Source: Mumia flava
GTDB taxonomy: Bacteria; Actinomycetota; Actinomycetes; Propionibacteriales; Nocardioidaceae
Direction: 5' to 3'
Assembly (NCBI RefSeq): GCF_002797495.1
Contig: NZ_PGEZ01000001.1
Coordinates: forward strand, 1,426,001 to 1,490,000
DNA length: 64,000 bases
Part shown: piece by piece, positions 10,074 through 18,800 of the stretch
Layout: the number at the start of each line of letters is the position of its first letter
How positions within the stretch are numbered: position 1 is the stretch's first letter
Translations under genes and position numbers: made by a program
The notes under the pieces: generated by a model
The model's database searches: none
Seen by the model: the letters and a program-made list of their open reading frames with translations, nothing else
What the model was told of the DNA's origin: nothing

Positions 10074-10691
10074 TCAGGACTCCTTGACCGCGATCTGCTC
10101 GACCGTGTTCGCCACGGACTCGAGTGCGTCGACGGCGCTCTCCAGCGAGTCGACGACGTCCTTCAGCTTCAGCACCTCGAGCGCCTTGTACTCGCCGCTG
10201 AAGAGCTTGGCCAGGATCCGCCGGTAGTCCCGGTCGCCCTGGTTCTCCAGGCGGTTGATCTCGATCCAGTACTCCGACAGGTCGGTCATCGTCCGCAGCC
10301 GCGGCATCGCCTCGGCGGTCAGCTCGCAACCGCGCTGGATCACCTCGACCATCGACGCCATCCGGCCGGGCAGCGCATCGAGCTCGTACAGCACGACGAG
10401 GTCGCCGGCCTCCTCGATGAAGTCCATGACGTCGTCGAGGCTGCTCGCGAGCTTGTAGATGTCCTCGCGGTCGAACGGCGTCACGAAGGTCTGGTTGACG
10501 CGGTTGATGATCGCGTGCGTCGTCTCGTCCGCGTTGTGCTCGACCTCACGCAGCTGTGCGGCGACGTCGTCGCGGTCGACGGACTCGTCGAGCATCTTGG
10601 CCAGCAGGTCCGCCCCCTCGACGAGGTGCTGGGCCAGCTGGGTGAACAGGTCGTAGAACGCTGTTTCCGTCGGTCGAATTCGCAACCGCAC
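10074..10691 (-). CDS. DUF47 / PhoU-like accessory protein of the Pit transporter
   Basis: A 205-residue helical protein beginning VRLRIRPTETAFYDLFTQLA at a GTG (10691) with gggag upstream. Repeated acidic helices (LREVEHNADETTHAI, REDIYKLASSLDDVMDFIEE) are those of DUF47, a PhoU relative that binds metal ions and is nearly always coupled to pit. Its stop is two bases before the pit start. It probably regulates Pit activity rather than transcription. Confidence 0.9.
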   Translation of the reverse strand: MRLRIRPTETAFYDLFTQLAQHLVEGADLLAKMLDESVDRDDVAAQLREVEHNADETTHAIINRVNQTFVTPFDREDIYKLASSLDDVMDFIEEAGDLVVLYELDALPGRMASMVEVIQRGCELTAEAMPRLRTMTDLSEYWIEINRLENQGDRDYRRILAKLFSGEYKALEVLKLKDVVDSLESAVDALESVANTVEQIAVKES

Positions 10692-10817
10692 GACAAACTC
10701 CCGTCGGGTGGGGCAGGGGCCGGGACAATGGTACGGGCTGGTCCATGGCCGTGCGCAGTCCGGTCGAACGTCCGCGTGACCCACATCACGCGAGCACGCC
10801 GGCCGACGTCGTCCCGC

Positions 10818-10982
10818 CTAGTCGCGACCCTCCGGGGCTATGCCGAGGATCTCGTCGACGCGACGCTGACTGAGACGCTCGCAGGACTCCGACGCCGCGA
10901 TCATCAGGGCGCTGGTCATCTCGATCTCGTCGAGCGCGTCCTGATCGCGCAGTCGAGCGTCCAACGGCTCCGGCGTCGCCAT
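10818..10982 (-). CDS. Small hypothetical protein, 54 residues
   Basis: A 54-codon gene, start ATG at 10982 with gaggtggggg upstream and TAG stop at 10818. The protein begins MATPEPLDARLRDQDALDEI and contains TSALMIAASESCERLSQRRV followed by DEILGI. The second part resembles short actinobacterial proteins of unknown function ending in a similar 'AAS...LSQ..ID..LG' pattern. Codon third positions are G/C-rich in this frame. It lies upstream of DUF47-pit but is separated from it by about 125 bp. I do not know its function. Confidence 0.6.
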   Translation of the reverse strand: MATPEPLDARLRDQDALDEIEMTSALMIAASESCERLSQRRVDEILGIAPEGRD

Positions 10983-11116
10983 CCCCCACCTCTCGCACGC
11001 TCGAACGGCTGTACGAGGTCAGGCTACGGGGTGCGGACCAGTCGACGGGGAGCATTGGGGAAATCCACGCGACCCCCGCTCGCGCGCCCCCGACGAGCCC
11101 GGTCGGAGAATGGAGA

Positions 11117-11155
11117 AGGGCCGGGCGCGATGCTTCGACCATCGCGCCCGGCCCT
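11117..11155 (-). terminator. Rho-independent-type terminator of the cutinase gene
   Basis: A perfect 16-bp stem (agggccgggcgcgatg, 11117-11132, with its complement at 11140-11155) and a 7-base loop. It begins 24 bp beyond the cutinase stop. On the minus strand it is followed by ttctccattctcc, a pyrimidine-rich tail. Confidence 0.85.
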
Positions 11156-11179
11156 CAACTCATGCCGCGCCGGGAGGGA

Positions 11180-12031
11180 TCAGGCGGGGCAGGTGTCGCG
11201 GTACTCCGAGAGCTGCGACGAGACCGTCGACGGCAGCGGGCAGAGCACCGACGAGTAGCGGGTGTCGCCGTCGAGGTAGCGCTTCAGCCAACTGACCATC
11301 AGCGCACCCTGGTCGTCGGGATCGGTGTTCGCGGCCAGGTGGTCCTCGAGCCGGAGCTCTGCGTACGCCTTCTCCGGGGCGCCGCTCAGCGTGGCGTAGA
11401 AGCGCTCGGAGTGGGAGCTGACCGGGGCGATCGTGTCGGACTGCGCCCCGATGATCATCGTCGGGACGTCCACGCCGTACCAGGTCTTGTCGGTGTGCCA
11501 GGGCTGCAGGGCGACGGCCGCCTTCACGTTCGATCCGCCGTTCTCTGCGGCGTAGAGCGTGCCTCCGCCGCCCATCGAGTGACCGGCCACGGCGACCCGG
11601 GACGTGTCGATCTGGGACCGGCCGGACCAGCTGCGGGTCAGGTAGTCGACACCCGCGAGGATCTGCCGACCGCGGCTGTCAGGCTGGTCGAGGGTCGTGT
11701 TGGTGTCGATCACGAGCACCACGAACCCGTGCGAGGCGACGCGCCGGGCCAGGCCGCTGTACATCGACGCGGTCGCGGTGAAGCCGGGAGAGAAGACCAC
11801 GGCGCCGAAGTTGCTGCCGGTGGAGGGGCGGTAGATGTCGCCGCCGCCGAAGCCGCTGACGAACCAGCCCGAGACACCGTCGGTGCGGACGCTGTACGGG
11901 CCGCTCCCGAGAATGTTGGACCCGTTCGGGGCCGGACCGTTCTCGACGGCACCGGCCGACGACACCCCGACGAGGGGCAGGGCGACGACGGCGAGCAACG
12001 CCGCGAGTCTGGTCGCGAGACGTGTGAACAT
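11180..12031 (-). CDS. Secreted cutinase-like polyester hydrolase (PET-hydrolase family)
   Basis: A 283-residue secreted alpha/beta hydrolase closely patterned on Thermobifida cutinases and PETase. A signal peptide covers residues 1-28 (cleavage near SAGA-VENG). Family marks in order: SPGFTATASM (oxyanion region, Phe84 where many PET-active enzymes have Tyr), DTNTTLDQPDSR, nucleophile GHSMGGGGTL (Ser152), LQPWHTDKTW (Trp178), Asp199 in QSDTIAP, His231 in EDHLAAN, and the C-terminal disulfide pair Cys264/Cys281. The residue after the catalytic histidine is Leu rather than Phe. It is transcribed alone, with its own terminator. Activity on cutin-like polyesters is expected from family; activity on PET is inference. 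Confidence 0.9.
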   Translation of the reverse strand: MFTRLATRLAALLAVVALPLVGVSSAGAVENGPAPNGSNILGSGPYSVRTDGVSGWFVSGFGGGDIYRPSTGSNFGAVVFSPGFTATASMYSGLARRVASHGFVVLVIDTNTTLDQPDSRGRQILAGVDYLTRSWSGRSQIDTSRVAVAGHSMGGGGTLYAAENGGSNVKAAVALQPWHTDKTWYGVDVPTMIIGAQSDTIAPVSSHSERFYATLSGAPEKAYAELRLEDHLAANTDPDDQGALMVSWLKRYLDGDTRYSSVLCPLPSTVSSQLSEYRDTCPA

Positions 12032-12419
12032 CCCGTTCTCCTTTCGGATCGAGCGGCCCGAGAGCGCTCCGCATCCGGAGGAGCACCGCCTGTTGAAATC
12101 GGGACGTTAACGACTGGGTTACAAAGTGATCAAGAGCACAACACAGGTGCCGGATCACTGGTAAGCCTCGACTTACTAAGCGCTTGCTTATGACTGCCAC
12201 CGGCTGTTTCTCCGGGATTCCGGTGGCACTCCGACAGAATCTGACGATTCGGCGATGCGGCGAGCGAAATTCTCCGGTCGGCCAATCACGGTCGGGACCG
12301 TGCGATCGGGCCCGTGGACGCGTCGACGTGAGACCTGGTCTCAGCGCCACCCCACGATCGGGCCCGCACCACCGCCCGGCCGTGAGCCAGTTCCCACACC
12401 ACCGCCGCTGGGAATCAGC
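12032..12419. promoter_or_regulatory. 388-bp spacer with a TetR-type palindrome upstream of the cutinase gene
   Basis: No gene is apparent. About 145 bp upstream of the cutinase start is the perfect 8-bp palindrome aagcgctt (12178-12185) inside ttactaagcgcttgctta, the type of site bound by TetR repressors. The section around 12100-12190 is distinctly A/T-rich for this genome and probably holds the promoter. Near 12391-12415 a small gttccca/tgggaat stem may end the TetR transcript that comes from the right. Confidence 0.5.
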
Positions 12420-13022
12420 TCACACGAGCAGGCCGCTCACGAGCCGTCCGAGCACCTCGCCGGCCTCCTCGCGGACACGGCCGCGCTCACCCGGATCGGC
12501 TGCCGCGATCGTCATGGCGCAGCCGCCGAGCAGGCTGAACGCGATCGACGCGGTCGTGTCGATCGGCAACGGTGCCATCCGTCCCGCCGACACCAGGGCG
12601 GTCACGATCTCGCGGATCAGCCCGGCGGCGTACTCCTCCTCGCAGGCCTTCCAGTCCTCCCACCCCAACGCGATCGGGCCCTGGCGGAGCACGATCTCGG
12701 CGTAGTCGGAGTCGCAGGCGTGGTCGAGGAACGCGCTCATCGCGGCGAACGCGCCGGTCGCCGGGTCCTCGTGCGCCAGGAAGGCCTCGCGGATCGACTC
12801 CATCCCGGCCGCCTCGGTCCGCTCCAGGACGGCGCGGTAGAGGTCCTGCTTGTCCTTGAAGTGGTGGTAGACCGCACCCCGCGTGACCTGGGCCTCCGAG
12901 GCCACCGCCGACAGGGCGGTCTTGGTGAAGCCGCGCTGCGCGAACAGCGCGGCCGCCGTCGTGAGCAACGCCTCACGGGTCTCCTCGGAGTACTGCTCGC
13001 GTCGGCTCGGGAGGCGTGACAT
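12420..13022 (-). CDS. TetR-family repressor, divergent from the MMPL unit
   Basis: A 200-residue TetR protein. The N-terminal helix-turn-helix is typical (EALLTTAAALFAQRGFTKTA, then VTRGAVYHHFKDKQDLYRAV), followed by an all-helical ligand domain. I choose the ATG at 13022 (MSRLPSRREQ); the ATG at 13040 lies within the presumed operator. It is divergently arranged with the 13126 and 13737 genes and probably represses them and itself through the palindrome at 13037-13053. This is the usual arrangement for MMPL exporters. Confidence 0.88.
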   Translation of the reverse strand: MSRLPSRREQYSEETREALLTTAAALFAQRGFTKTALSAVASEAQVTRGAVYHHFKDKQDLYRAVLERTEAAGMESIREAFLAHEDPATGAFAAMSAFLDHACDSDYAEIVLRQGPIALGWEDWKACEEEYAAGLIREIVTALVSAGRMAPLPIDTTASIAFSLLGGCAMTIAAADPGERGRVREEAGEVLGRLVSGLLV

Positions 13023-13036
13023 ACTCCCAGCATATG

Positions 13037-13053
13037 ACATACAGTGTGTATGT
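13037..13053. promoter_or_regulatory. TetR operator palindrome
   Basis: acatac-agtgt-gtatgt is an inverted repeat centred in the divergent spacer between the TetR gene and the 159-residue protein gene. It lies in an A/T-rich patch likely to contain the core promoters. I infer that it is the binding site of the adjacent TetR repressor. Confidence 0.65.
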
Positions 13054-13125
13054 GACCGACACTTAGTAGGTCACTGGCGCACTGTTTGTCGCTCCGTTCG
13101 AGGCCCCGGTACGAGAGGAAGACCG

Positions 13126-13605
13126 ATGACCACCTCGACGATCGATCGCTCCGCCTGGGAGCGCACCACCCAGCGCCAGCGCGCCCTGCGCGCCGTCACC
13201 GATGCCGCGCAGGACCCGGCCGCCACGGCCGCTGCCGTCCGCCGTGCACGCGCCGACGCCTTCGACTCTCTCGACGACCTGCTGCTCGCGGCGTACGCAC
13301 AGTGGCAGCGGACCGTCGACGCCCAGCTCGACCTCGCCCTCGAGCGCGAGGCGACGGTCTCCGAGGCCGTCCGGAGTGCGTGGTCCGCCGCGGGGGACGC
13401 GCTCCCCGGGACCGCCGCGCTGCTGGAGCAGCACCGCGACCACCCGGCCGTGGTCCAGGCGCACGCACGACACGCACGCACCACCCGCCGACGCACCGGC
13501 GCCTCGGTGCCGACCGTGTGGCGCACCCCGACCGGGTCGACCCGACCCCGGCGCTCCTGCGGGCTCGGCCTCCGGCGCCGGGTCCGCACGCTGATCGCCG
13601 GCTGA
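13126..13605 (+). CDS. Hypothetical protein, 159 residues, first gene of the MMPL unit
   Basis: Starts at the ATG at 13126 with gaggaa upstream. The protein (MTTSTIDRSAWERTTQRQRA onward) is soluble and mostly helical, with an Arg-rich C-terminus and no membrane segment or signal peptide. Part of it (EREATVSEAVRSAWSAAGDA) has an amphipathic pattern. I do not recognise a family. Its position between the TetR operator and an MMPL transporter suggests it is TetR-controlled. A 21-bp hairpin and a separate SARP-type box follow before the transporter gene, so the two genes may be transcribed separately. Confidence 0.6.
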   Translation: MTTSTIDRSAWERTTQRQRALRAVTDAAQDPAATAAAVRRARADAFDSLDDLLLAAYAQWQRTVDAQLDLALEREATVSEAVRSAWSAAGDALPGTAALLEQHRDHPAVVQAHARHARTTRRRTGASVPTVWRTPTGSTRPRRSCGLGLRRRVRTLIAG

Positions 13606-13606
13606 C

Positions 13607-13659
13607 CCGGTCCCGGGCGCCGCCGCCGACCCTCCAGTGGTGGCGGCGCCCGGGACCGG
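13607..13659 (+). terminator. Strong hairpin between the 159-residue protein gene and the MMPL gene
   Basis: Arms of 21 bases at 13607-13627 and 13639-13659 pair with a single G-T, around an 11-base loop. It begins just after the upstream stop. There is no T run. It probably stops read-through from the TetR-controlled promoter, leaving the MMPL gene to the SARP box immediately downstream. Confidence 0.75.
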
Positions 13660-13661
13660 CA

Positions 13662-13690
13662 CCCCAAGCGGTTCCCAACCGAATCTCAAG
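13662..13690 (+). promoter_or_regulatory. SARP-type box: three heptamers at 11-bp spacing before the MMPL gene
   Basis: CCCCAAG (13662-13668), TCCCAAC (13673-13679) and TCTCAAG (13684-13690) repeat with exact 11-bp period. SARP regulators bind tandem heptamers at this spacing, overlapping the -35 region. The nearly identical array at 19436-19464 precedes the FAD oxidase. The gene for a SARP protein lies between the two. Confidence 0.75.
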
Positions 13691-13736
13691 GCGCCCGAGG
13701 GACGCTCCTGATCTCACTCACGAGAAGGAGCAACCG

Positions 13737-15875
13737 ATGTCCTCCCTGCTGGACCGCCTCGGGCGGGCGACCGCCGCCCACCCCTGGCGCACGATCACCG
13801 CGTGGGTGGTCGCCCTCGCCGCCGCCCTCGCTCTCGCCGCTGCCGCCGGCGGGACCTTCCAGGACGACTGGGACGTGCCCGGCGCCGAGGCGCAGCGCGG
13901 TCTCGACACGATCCGGGAGCACCTGCCCAGCTCGGGTGGGGCGAGCGCTCTCGTCGCCGTCCACGACCCCGACGGTGACCGGCTCGCCGCCGGCGACCTC
14001 ACGCACCTCGCCGACCAGCTCGGCGACGTCGACCACGTCGTCGACGTGTCACCCGCCCGGGTCTCCGACGACGGCGACACCGCGCTGCTCGCGGTCCGCT
14101 ACGACGTGCCGGTCACGCACCCGGACGTGATGGGTGCGCTCGAACCGCTCGAGCAGGCCGTCGATGCCGCCGCGCTGGACGGGGTCGAGGTCGACTTCGC
14201 CGGTGAGGTGCCCTCCTCGGCGATGGAGATGAGCGGACGCGGGGAGCTGATCGGCGTCGGGGTCGCGCTGGTCCTGCTGATCCTCACGTTCGGCTCCGTC
14301 GTCGCCGCCGGGCTCCCGATCGCGGTCGCCGTCGGCGGGCTGGCGCTCGGCACGGCCGGGGTCACGCTGCTCGCAGCGACCCGCGACGTCAGCACCACGG
14401 CACCGACGGTGGCGACGATGGTCGGCCTGGGCGTGGGGATCGACTACGCACTGCTGCTCGTCACCCGGTTCGCCGAGCGCACGAGCGTCGGTGAGCCGCG
14501 CGTCGAGGCCGCGGGCTACGCGAACAGGACCGCCGGGCGATCCGTCGTGTTCGCGGGCATCACCGTGCTGGTCTCGCTGATGGGGCTCGGGCTCGCCGGC
14601 CTGCCGACGTACTCGGCGTTCGGTCTGGCGACCGGGATCACCGTCGTCGCCGTGATGGCGGCGGCACTCACCCTGGTGCCGGCGCTGTGCGGTCTGGCCG
14701 GCCCACGCGTGCTCGCGCGCCGCATCCGCCGCGGCGGCCCCGAGCTCGTCGACCCCTCCCGGCCGTCGTTCACCGCGCGCTGGGCGGCACGTGTCGGTGC
14801 TCGACCGCTGCCCTGGGCGCTGGCGGCCCTGATCGTGCTGCTCGCCCTGGCCGCCCCGGCCCTCGGGATGCGCACGTTCCCGCAGGACGCGAGCGCCGAC
14901 CCGAGCAGCTTCACGACCCGCCAGGCCTACGACGTGGTGGCCGCCGAGATGGGGCCCGGTGCGAACGGCACGCTCACCATCGTCGCCGACCTCGAGACGC
15001 TCGGCCCCGACGGCGTGGAGCAGACCCGCGCCGCGGTCGCCGAGGACGCCCGGATCGTCGAGGTGGGCCCGGTCGTGTCCTCACCCGACGGAGCGATCGC
15101 GCTGTTCGAGGCACAGCCGGCGTTCGGCCCGACCGACGAGCGCACCGCCGACCTGATCGCCTCGCTGCGCGACGACGTGCTGCCGGCCTTCGTCGACGTC
15201 ACCGGCAGCACCGCCGTCCTGAGCGACATCTCGTCGATGCTCGCCGAGCGGCTGTGGCTCGTGGTCGCGTTCGTCGTCGGTGTCTCCATGCTGCTGCTGG
15301 CGGTGATGTTCCGGTCACTGGTCGTCCCGGTGAAGGCCGCGGCGATGAACCTGCTGTCGATCGCTGCGGCGTACGGAGTGGTGACGCTGGTCTTCCAGCA
15401 CGGCTGGGGGTCGTCGCTGCTCGGGATGGACCACGCGGTGCCGGTCTCGAGCTGGGTGCCGATCCTGATGTTCGCGGTCCTGTTCGGCCTGTCGATGGAC
15501 TACGAGGTCTTCCTGCTCTCCCGCGTCCGCGAGGCCTGGCTGGCGACCGGTGACGCACGCGGCTCGGTCGCCGCCGGGCTCGCGTCGAGCGCACGGGTGA
15601 TCTCGGCTGCCGCGGCGATCATGGTGGCGGTCTTCCTCGGGTTCGCCACCGAGTCGGCCGTCACGGTCAAGATGCTCGGCGTCGGGATGGCCGCGGCGGT
15701 GGCGCTCGACGCCACGCTCGTCCGCCTCGTGCTGGTCCCCGCGACCATGACGATGCTCGGGCGGTGGAACTGGTGGCTGCCGTCGTGGCTCGACCGCGAC
15801 GGACGCAACGACGGCGGCTCGGATCGCCCGCTGGGGTCTGCCGACGACCGCCCGGCGGTGCCGGTGCGGATCTGA
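13737..15875 (+). CDS. MMPL/RND-family membrane transporter
   Basis: A 712-residue protein with the two-halves layout of MMPL exporters: a first helix (residues 18-38), an external domain with GTFQDDWDVPGAEAQRGLD, five helices, then a second helix-external domain-five helices repeat. The conserved GLGVGIDYALLLVTRFAE (first half) and FGLSMDYEVFLLSRVREAW (second half) carry the charged proton-relay residues. Start ATG 13737 with aaggag. Members export lipids or small hydrophobic compounds; the cargo here is unknown. The stop lies 6 bp from the convergent SARP stop, with no room for a separate terminator. Confidence 0.9.
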   Translation: MSSLLDRLGRATAAHPWRTITAWVVALAAALALAAAAGGTFQDDWDVPGAEAQRGLDTIREHLPSSGGASALVAVHDPDGDRLAAGDLTHLADQLGDVDHVVDVSPARVSDDGDTALLAVRYDVPVTHPDVMGALEPLEQAVDAAALDGVEVDFAGEVPSSAMEMSGRGELIGVGVALVLLILTFGSVVAAGLPIAVAVGGLALGTAGVTLLAATRDVSTTAPTVATMVGLGVGIDYALLLVTRFAERTSVGEPRVEAAGYANRTAGRSVVFAGITVLVSLMGLGLAGLPTYSAFGLATGITVVAVMAAALTLVPALCGLAGPRVLARRIRRGGPELVDPSRPSFTARWAARVGARPLPWALAALIVLLALAAPALGMRTFPQDASADPSSFTTRQAYDVVAAEMGPGANGTLTIVADLETLGPDGVEQTRAAVAEDARIVEVGPVVSSPDGAIALFEAQPAFGPTDERTADLIASLRDDVLPAFVDVTGSTAVLSDISSMLAERLWLVVAFVVGVSMLLLAVMFRSLVVPVKAAAMNLLSIAAAYGVVTLVFQHGWGSSLLGMDHAVPVSSWVPILMFAVLFGLSMDYEVFLLSRVREAWLATGDARGSVAAGLASSARVISAAAAIMVAVFLGFATESAVTVKMLGVGMAAAVALDATLVRLVLVPATMTMLGRWNWWLPSWLDRDGRNDGGSDRPLGSADDRPAVPVRI

Positions 15876-15881
15876 CCGTCC

Positions 15882-18800
15882 TCAGAAGCCGTGGGCGTCC
15901 CGCTGGGCGAGGAGCCACTCCTCGACCAGCGGGAGGTCCCAGTCCCGGATCAGTTCCAGGGCGTCCTCCGCGTGACCGCGCGCGCGGGCGTGCTCGCCCG
16001 TCGCCGCCGCGGCCAGTGCCAGGAAGGCGTCCACGGGTCCCATCGCGATCGTCGACCCTCCGCTGAGGACCCCTCCCGCGAGGCCCTGCAGTCGTCGGTA
16101 GACGAGCGCAGCCAGCTCGGGCTCGTCGAGGGCGAGCGCCGCCTCGGCGGCGAACCCCCACACCAGCGGCGCGAACCAGGACTCGTCGTCGGCGTCCGCA
16201 ACGGCGGCGGGAAAGAGCTCCCGGGCCTCGTCGAGGCGATCGAGTCGGACGAGGAAGCCGACGATCGTCATCCGGATGGGGACCTCGGCGTCCCGCACGA
16301 ACTCGGCCAGCGCCTCCACCGAGAACTCCCCGGGGCCGCTCTCCCTGCTCCAGATCCCGATGACCAGCCCCAGGGCCGCGATGGCGTCGTCGCGGTGGGG
16401 CACCGCCACTGCATCCGCTGCGGCCACGAGCCCGTCCAGGCATCCCCGAGCCTCGTCGAGGCTGCCACGCATCGCGAGCCACGGGAGCCGCATGCAGTCG
16501 AGGTACCAGCGCGGGTAGGCGAGCTGGAGCTCCTCGGCGAGTCGACGGCCCTGCGCCAGGTCGGTCTCCATCGCCGTCACCTGACCGAGCTCGCTCAGCG
16601 CGGTCGCCCGGTGAGCGAGCCCCATCGCCTCGCCGCGGGCGTCTCCCCGCGCCCGGGCGATCGCGACCACCTCGTCCGCGAGCTCGCGACGCTGCCGTGC
16701 GGTCCACGGGTGCCAGACGGCCAGGAAGGCAGCCGCGTACGACTCCATCAGCAGCGCGTCGTCGCCGAGCCTCCGCGCCATCGCGAGTCCGTCGGCAACC
16801 AGCTGCTGGCGCTCGTCCTCGGTCGCGGTGTAGTAGGTCTCGTTCGCGAGGCTGATGAGGACCGTGCTGCGCAGGGCGGAGTCCTCCGGCGGGAGCGTCT
16901 CGAGGGACCGGCGCAGGGCGGCCACGAGGGCGTCGTTGGTCGCCCCGAACGAGCGTGTCTGCCACAACGCGCCGCGGGTGGTGGCGACGGCTGCCCGAGC
17001 GAGCAGAGCGGGGTCTCCGATCTCCTCGGCCACCCCGATCGCCTCCACGACCGCGTCGGTCAGCGCGTCCCAGCGTGCGGCCCAGCGTTCGGCGTCGGCG
17101 AGGGCGAGCAGCAGCTCGTAGCGGTCCGCCGGCGTGGCATCCGGATCGAGGTCGATCCGCGTGAGCGCAAGGTCGAGGAGGTCGGCTGCCTCCTCGTGCC
17201 CGTGCAGCCGCTGGGCTGCCAACGCCGCACGGTACGCGGCGGTCCACGCCTGCGCGGCGTGCGCCGAGCCGGCCTCCGCCCAGTGCCGGGCGACCTGTGC
17301 GATCTGTGCGGACGCACGCCGGTCGGCGCTCAAGGTCTCGGCGATCCGGGCGTGCATGCGCTGGCGTCGCGAGGGTGACAGCGCGCCGTAGACGGCGTCG
17401 CGCACCAGGGCGTGGGAGAACCGGAACCGGTCGTCGCCCTCGTCGCGCAGCAGCCCCGCGGCCGTCGCCTGCTCCAGCCGGTCGAGCACGGCGAGGTCGG
17501 ACTGACCCGTGCACGCCGTGACGGTGGTCAGGTCGAAGCGCCGCCCGACGACCGCGGCGTACCGCAGCACCTCCAGCGTCGGCTCCCCGACCGCGTCCAG
17601 GCGTCGGCGGACGACGTCGGCGACCGCGGTCGGCGGTTCCGCGTCCACAGCGCCCTCGCTCTGGAGCAGCCGCGCGTACTCCACCACGAAGAACGGGTTG
17701 CCGTCCGTACGGTCGCGCATCGCCTCTGCGGCGCGGACGGAGACGGGGCGGTCGCCGAGTGCGTTGAGCACCGCGCCGGTGTCGGGGACCGAGAGGCCGT
17801 GCAGACGCAGCGTCGCTGCGTGGCGACGTGCCAGCGCCTCCAGGGTCTCGGCGACCTGACCGGCGGGCTCGGGGTGCGAGCGCAGGGTGACGAGGAGCAG
17901 GAGACGTCCGTGCTCGGCCAGCGCGGCGAGGTGGCGGAGCACGCGCAGCGAGGACGGGTCGGCCCACTGCAGGTCGTCGAGGGCGACGACGATCGTCCGG
18001 TCCGCTGCCGCCGTCAGGATCTCGCGGCAGATGTGGTCCCACGCCGCGAACCGCCCGCTGTCGGGGTCGGGGTCGCGCTCGCGGTCGGCGACCGGGACCG
18101 TGCTGCCCAGCCCGTCGAGCACCGCCTGCCACGGCCACAGGGGCGGGGCGCCGGCGTCCGACGAGCAGCGGCCCACGAGCACCCGGGCACCGCGACCGCG
18201 GGCGGTGGCCATCAACTCGGCCACGAGCCGGGACTTGCCGATCCCGGGTTCGCCGGTGACCACCGCGAACTGAGGGACGCCCGCGTCCGCCGCGTCGAGC
18301 CGCGAGCGCAGCACGGCGACCTCGTGGTCCCGGCCGACCATCGGCCACGCCGGGAGCCGTGGTGTGCCGGCGTCCGGCCGCATGCCCCCGGCGGTGGGCT
18401 CGGCGGGTCCGGCGGGCGCCGTCGGTCCGGCGGGCGCCATCGGTACGGCGGGTGCCGTCACGGAGGCCACCGGTACGGCGGGTGCCGTCGCTTCGCCGAC
18501 CGCCACGCCGCTGCGCGTCAGTCCTTGCTCCGACCAGGTGAGCAGCGGGTCCTGGCGCAGGATCGCGGTCTGGGTGTCGCGCACCAGCGCCGTCGGCTGG
18601 AGGCCGAGCTCCTCGTCGAGCGTGCGGGCGAGCAGGCTCACGACCTCGAGGGCGTCGGCCTGGCGTCCGGTACGCGCGAGCGCGACCGCCCGCAGCGTCC
18701 AGAGTCGCTCGCGCAGCGGGTGCTGGCTGGTCAGTGCCTCGAGCTCGGCGGCGACCGTCGCGTGCTCCCCACGGGCGAGCCGGACGACCGCGAGGTCTTC

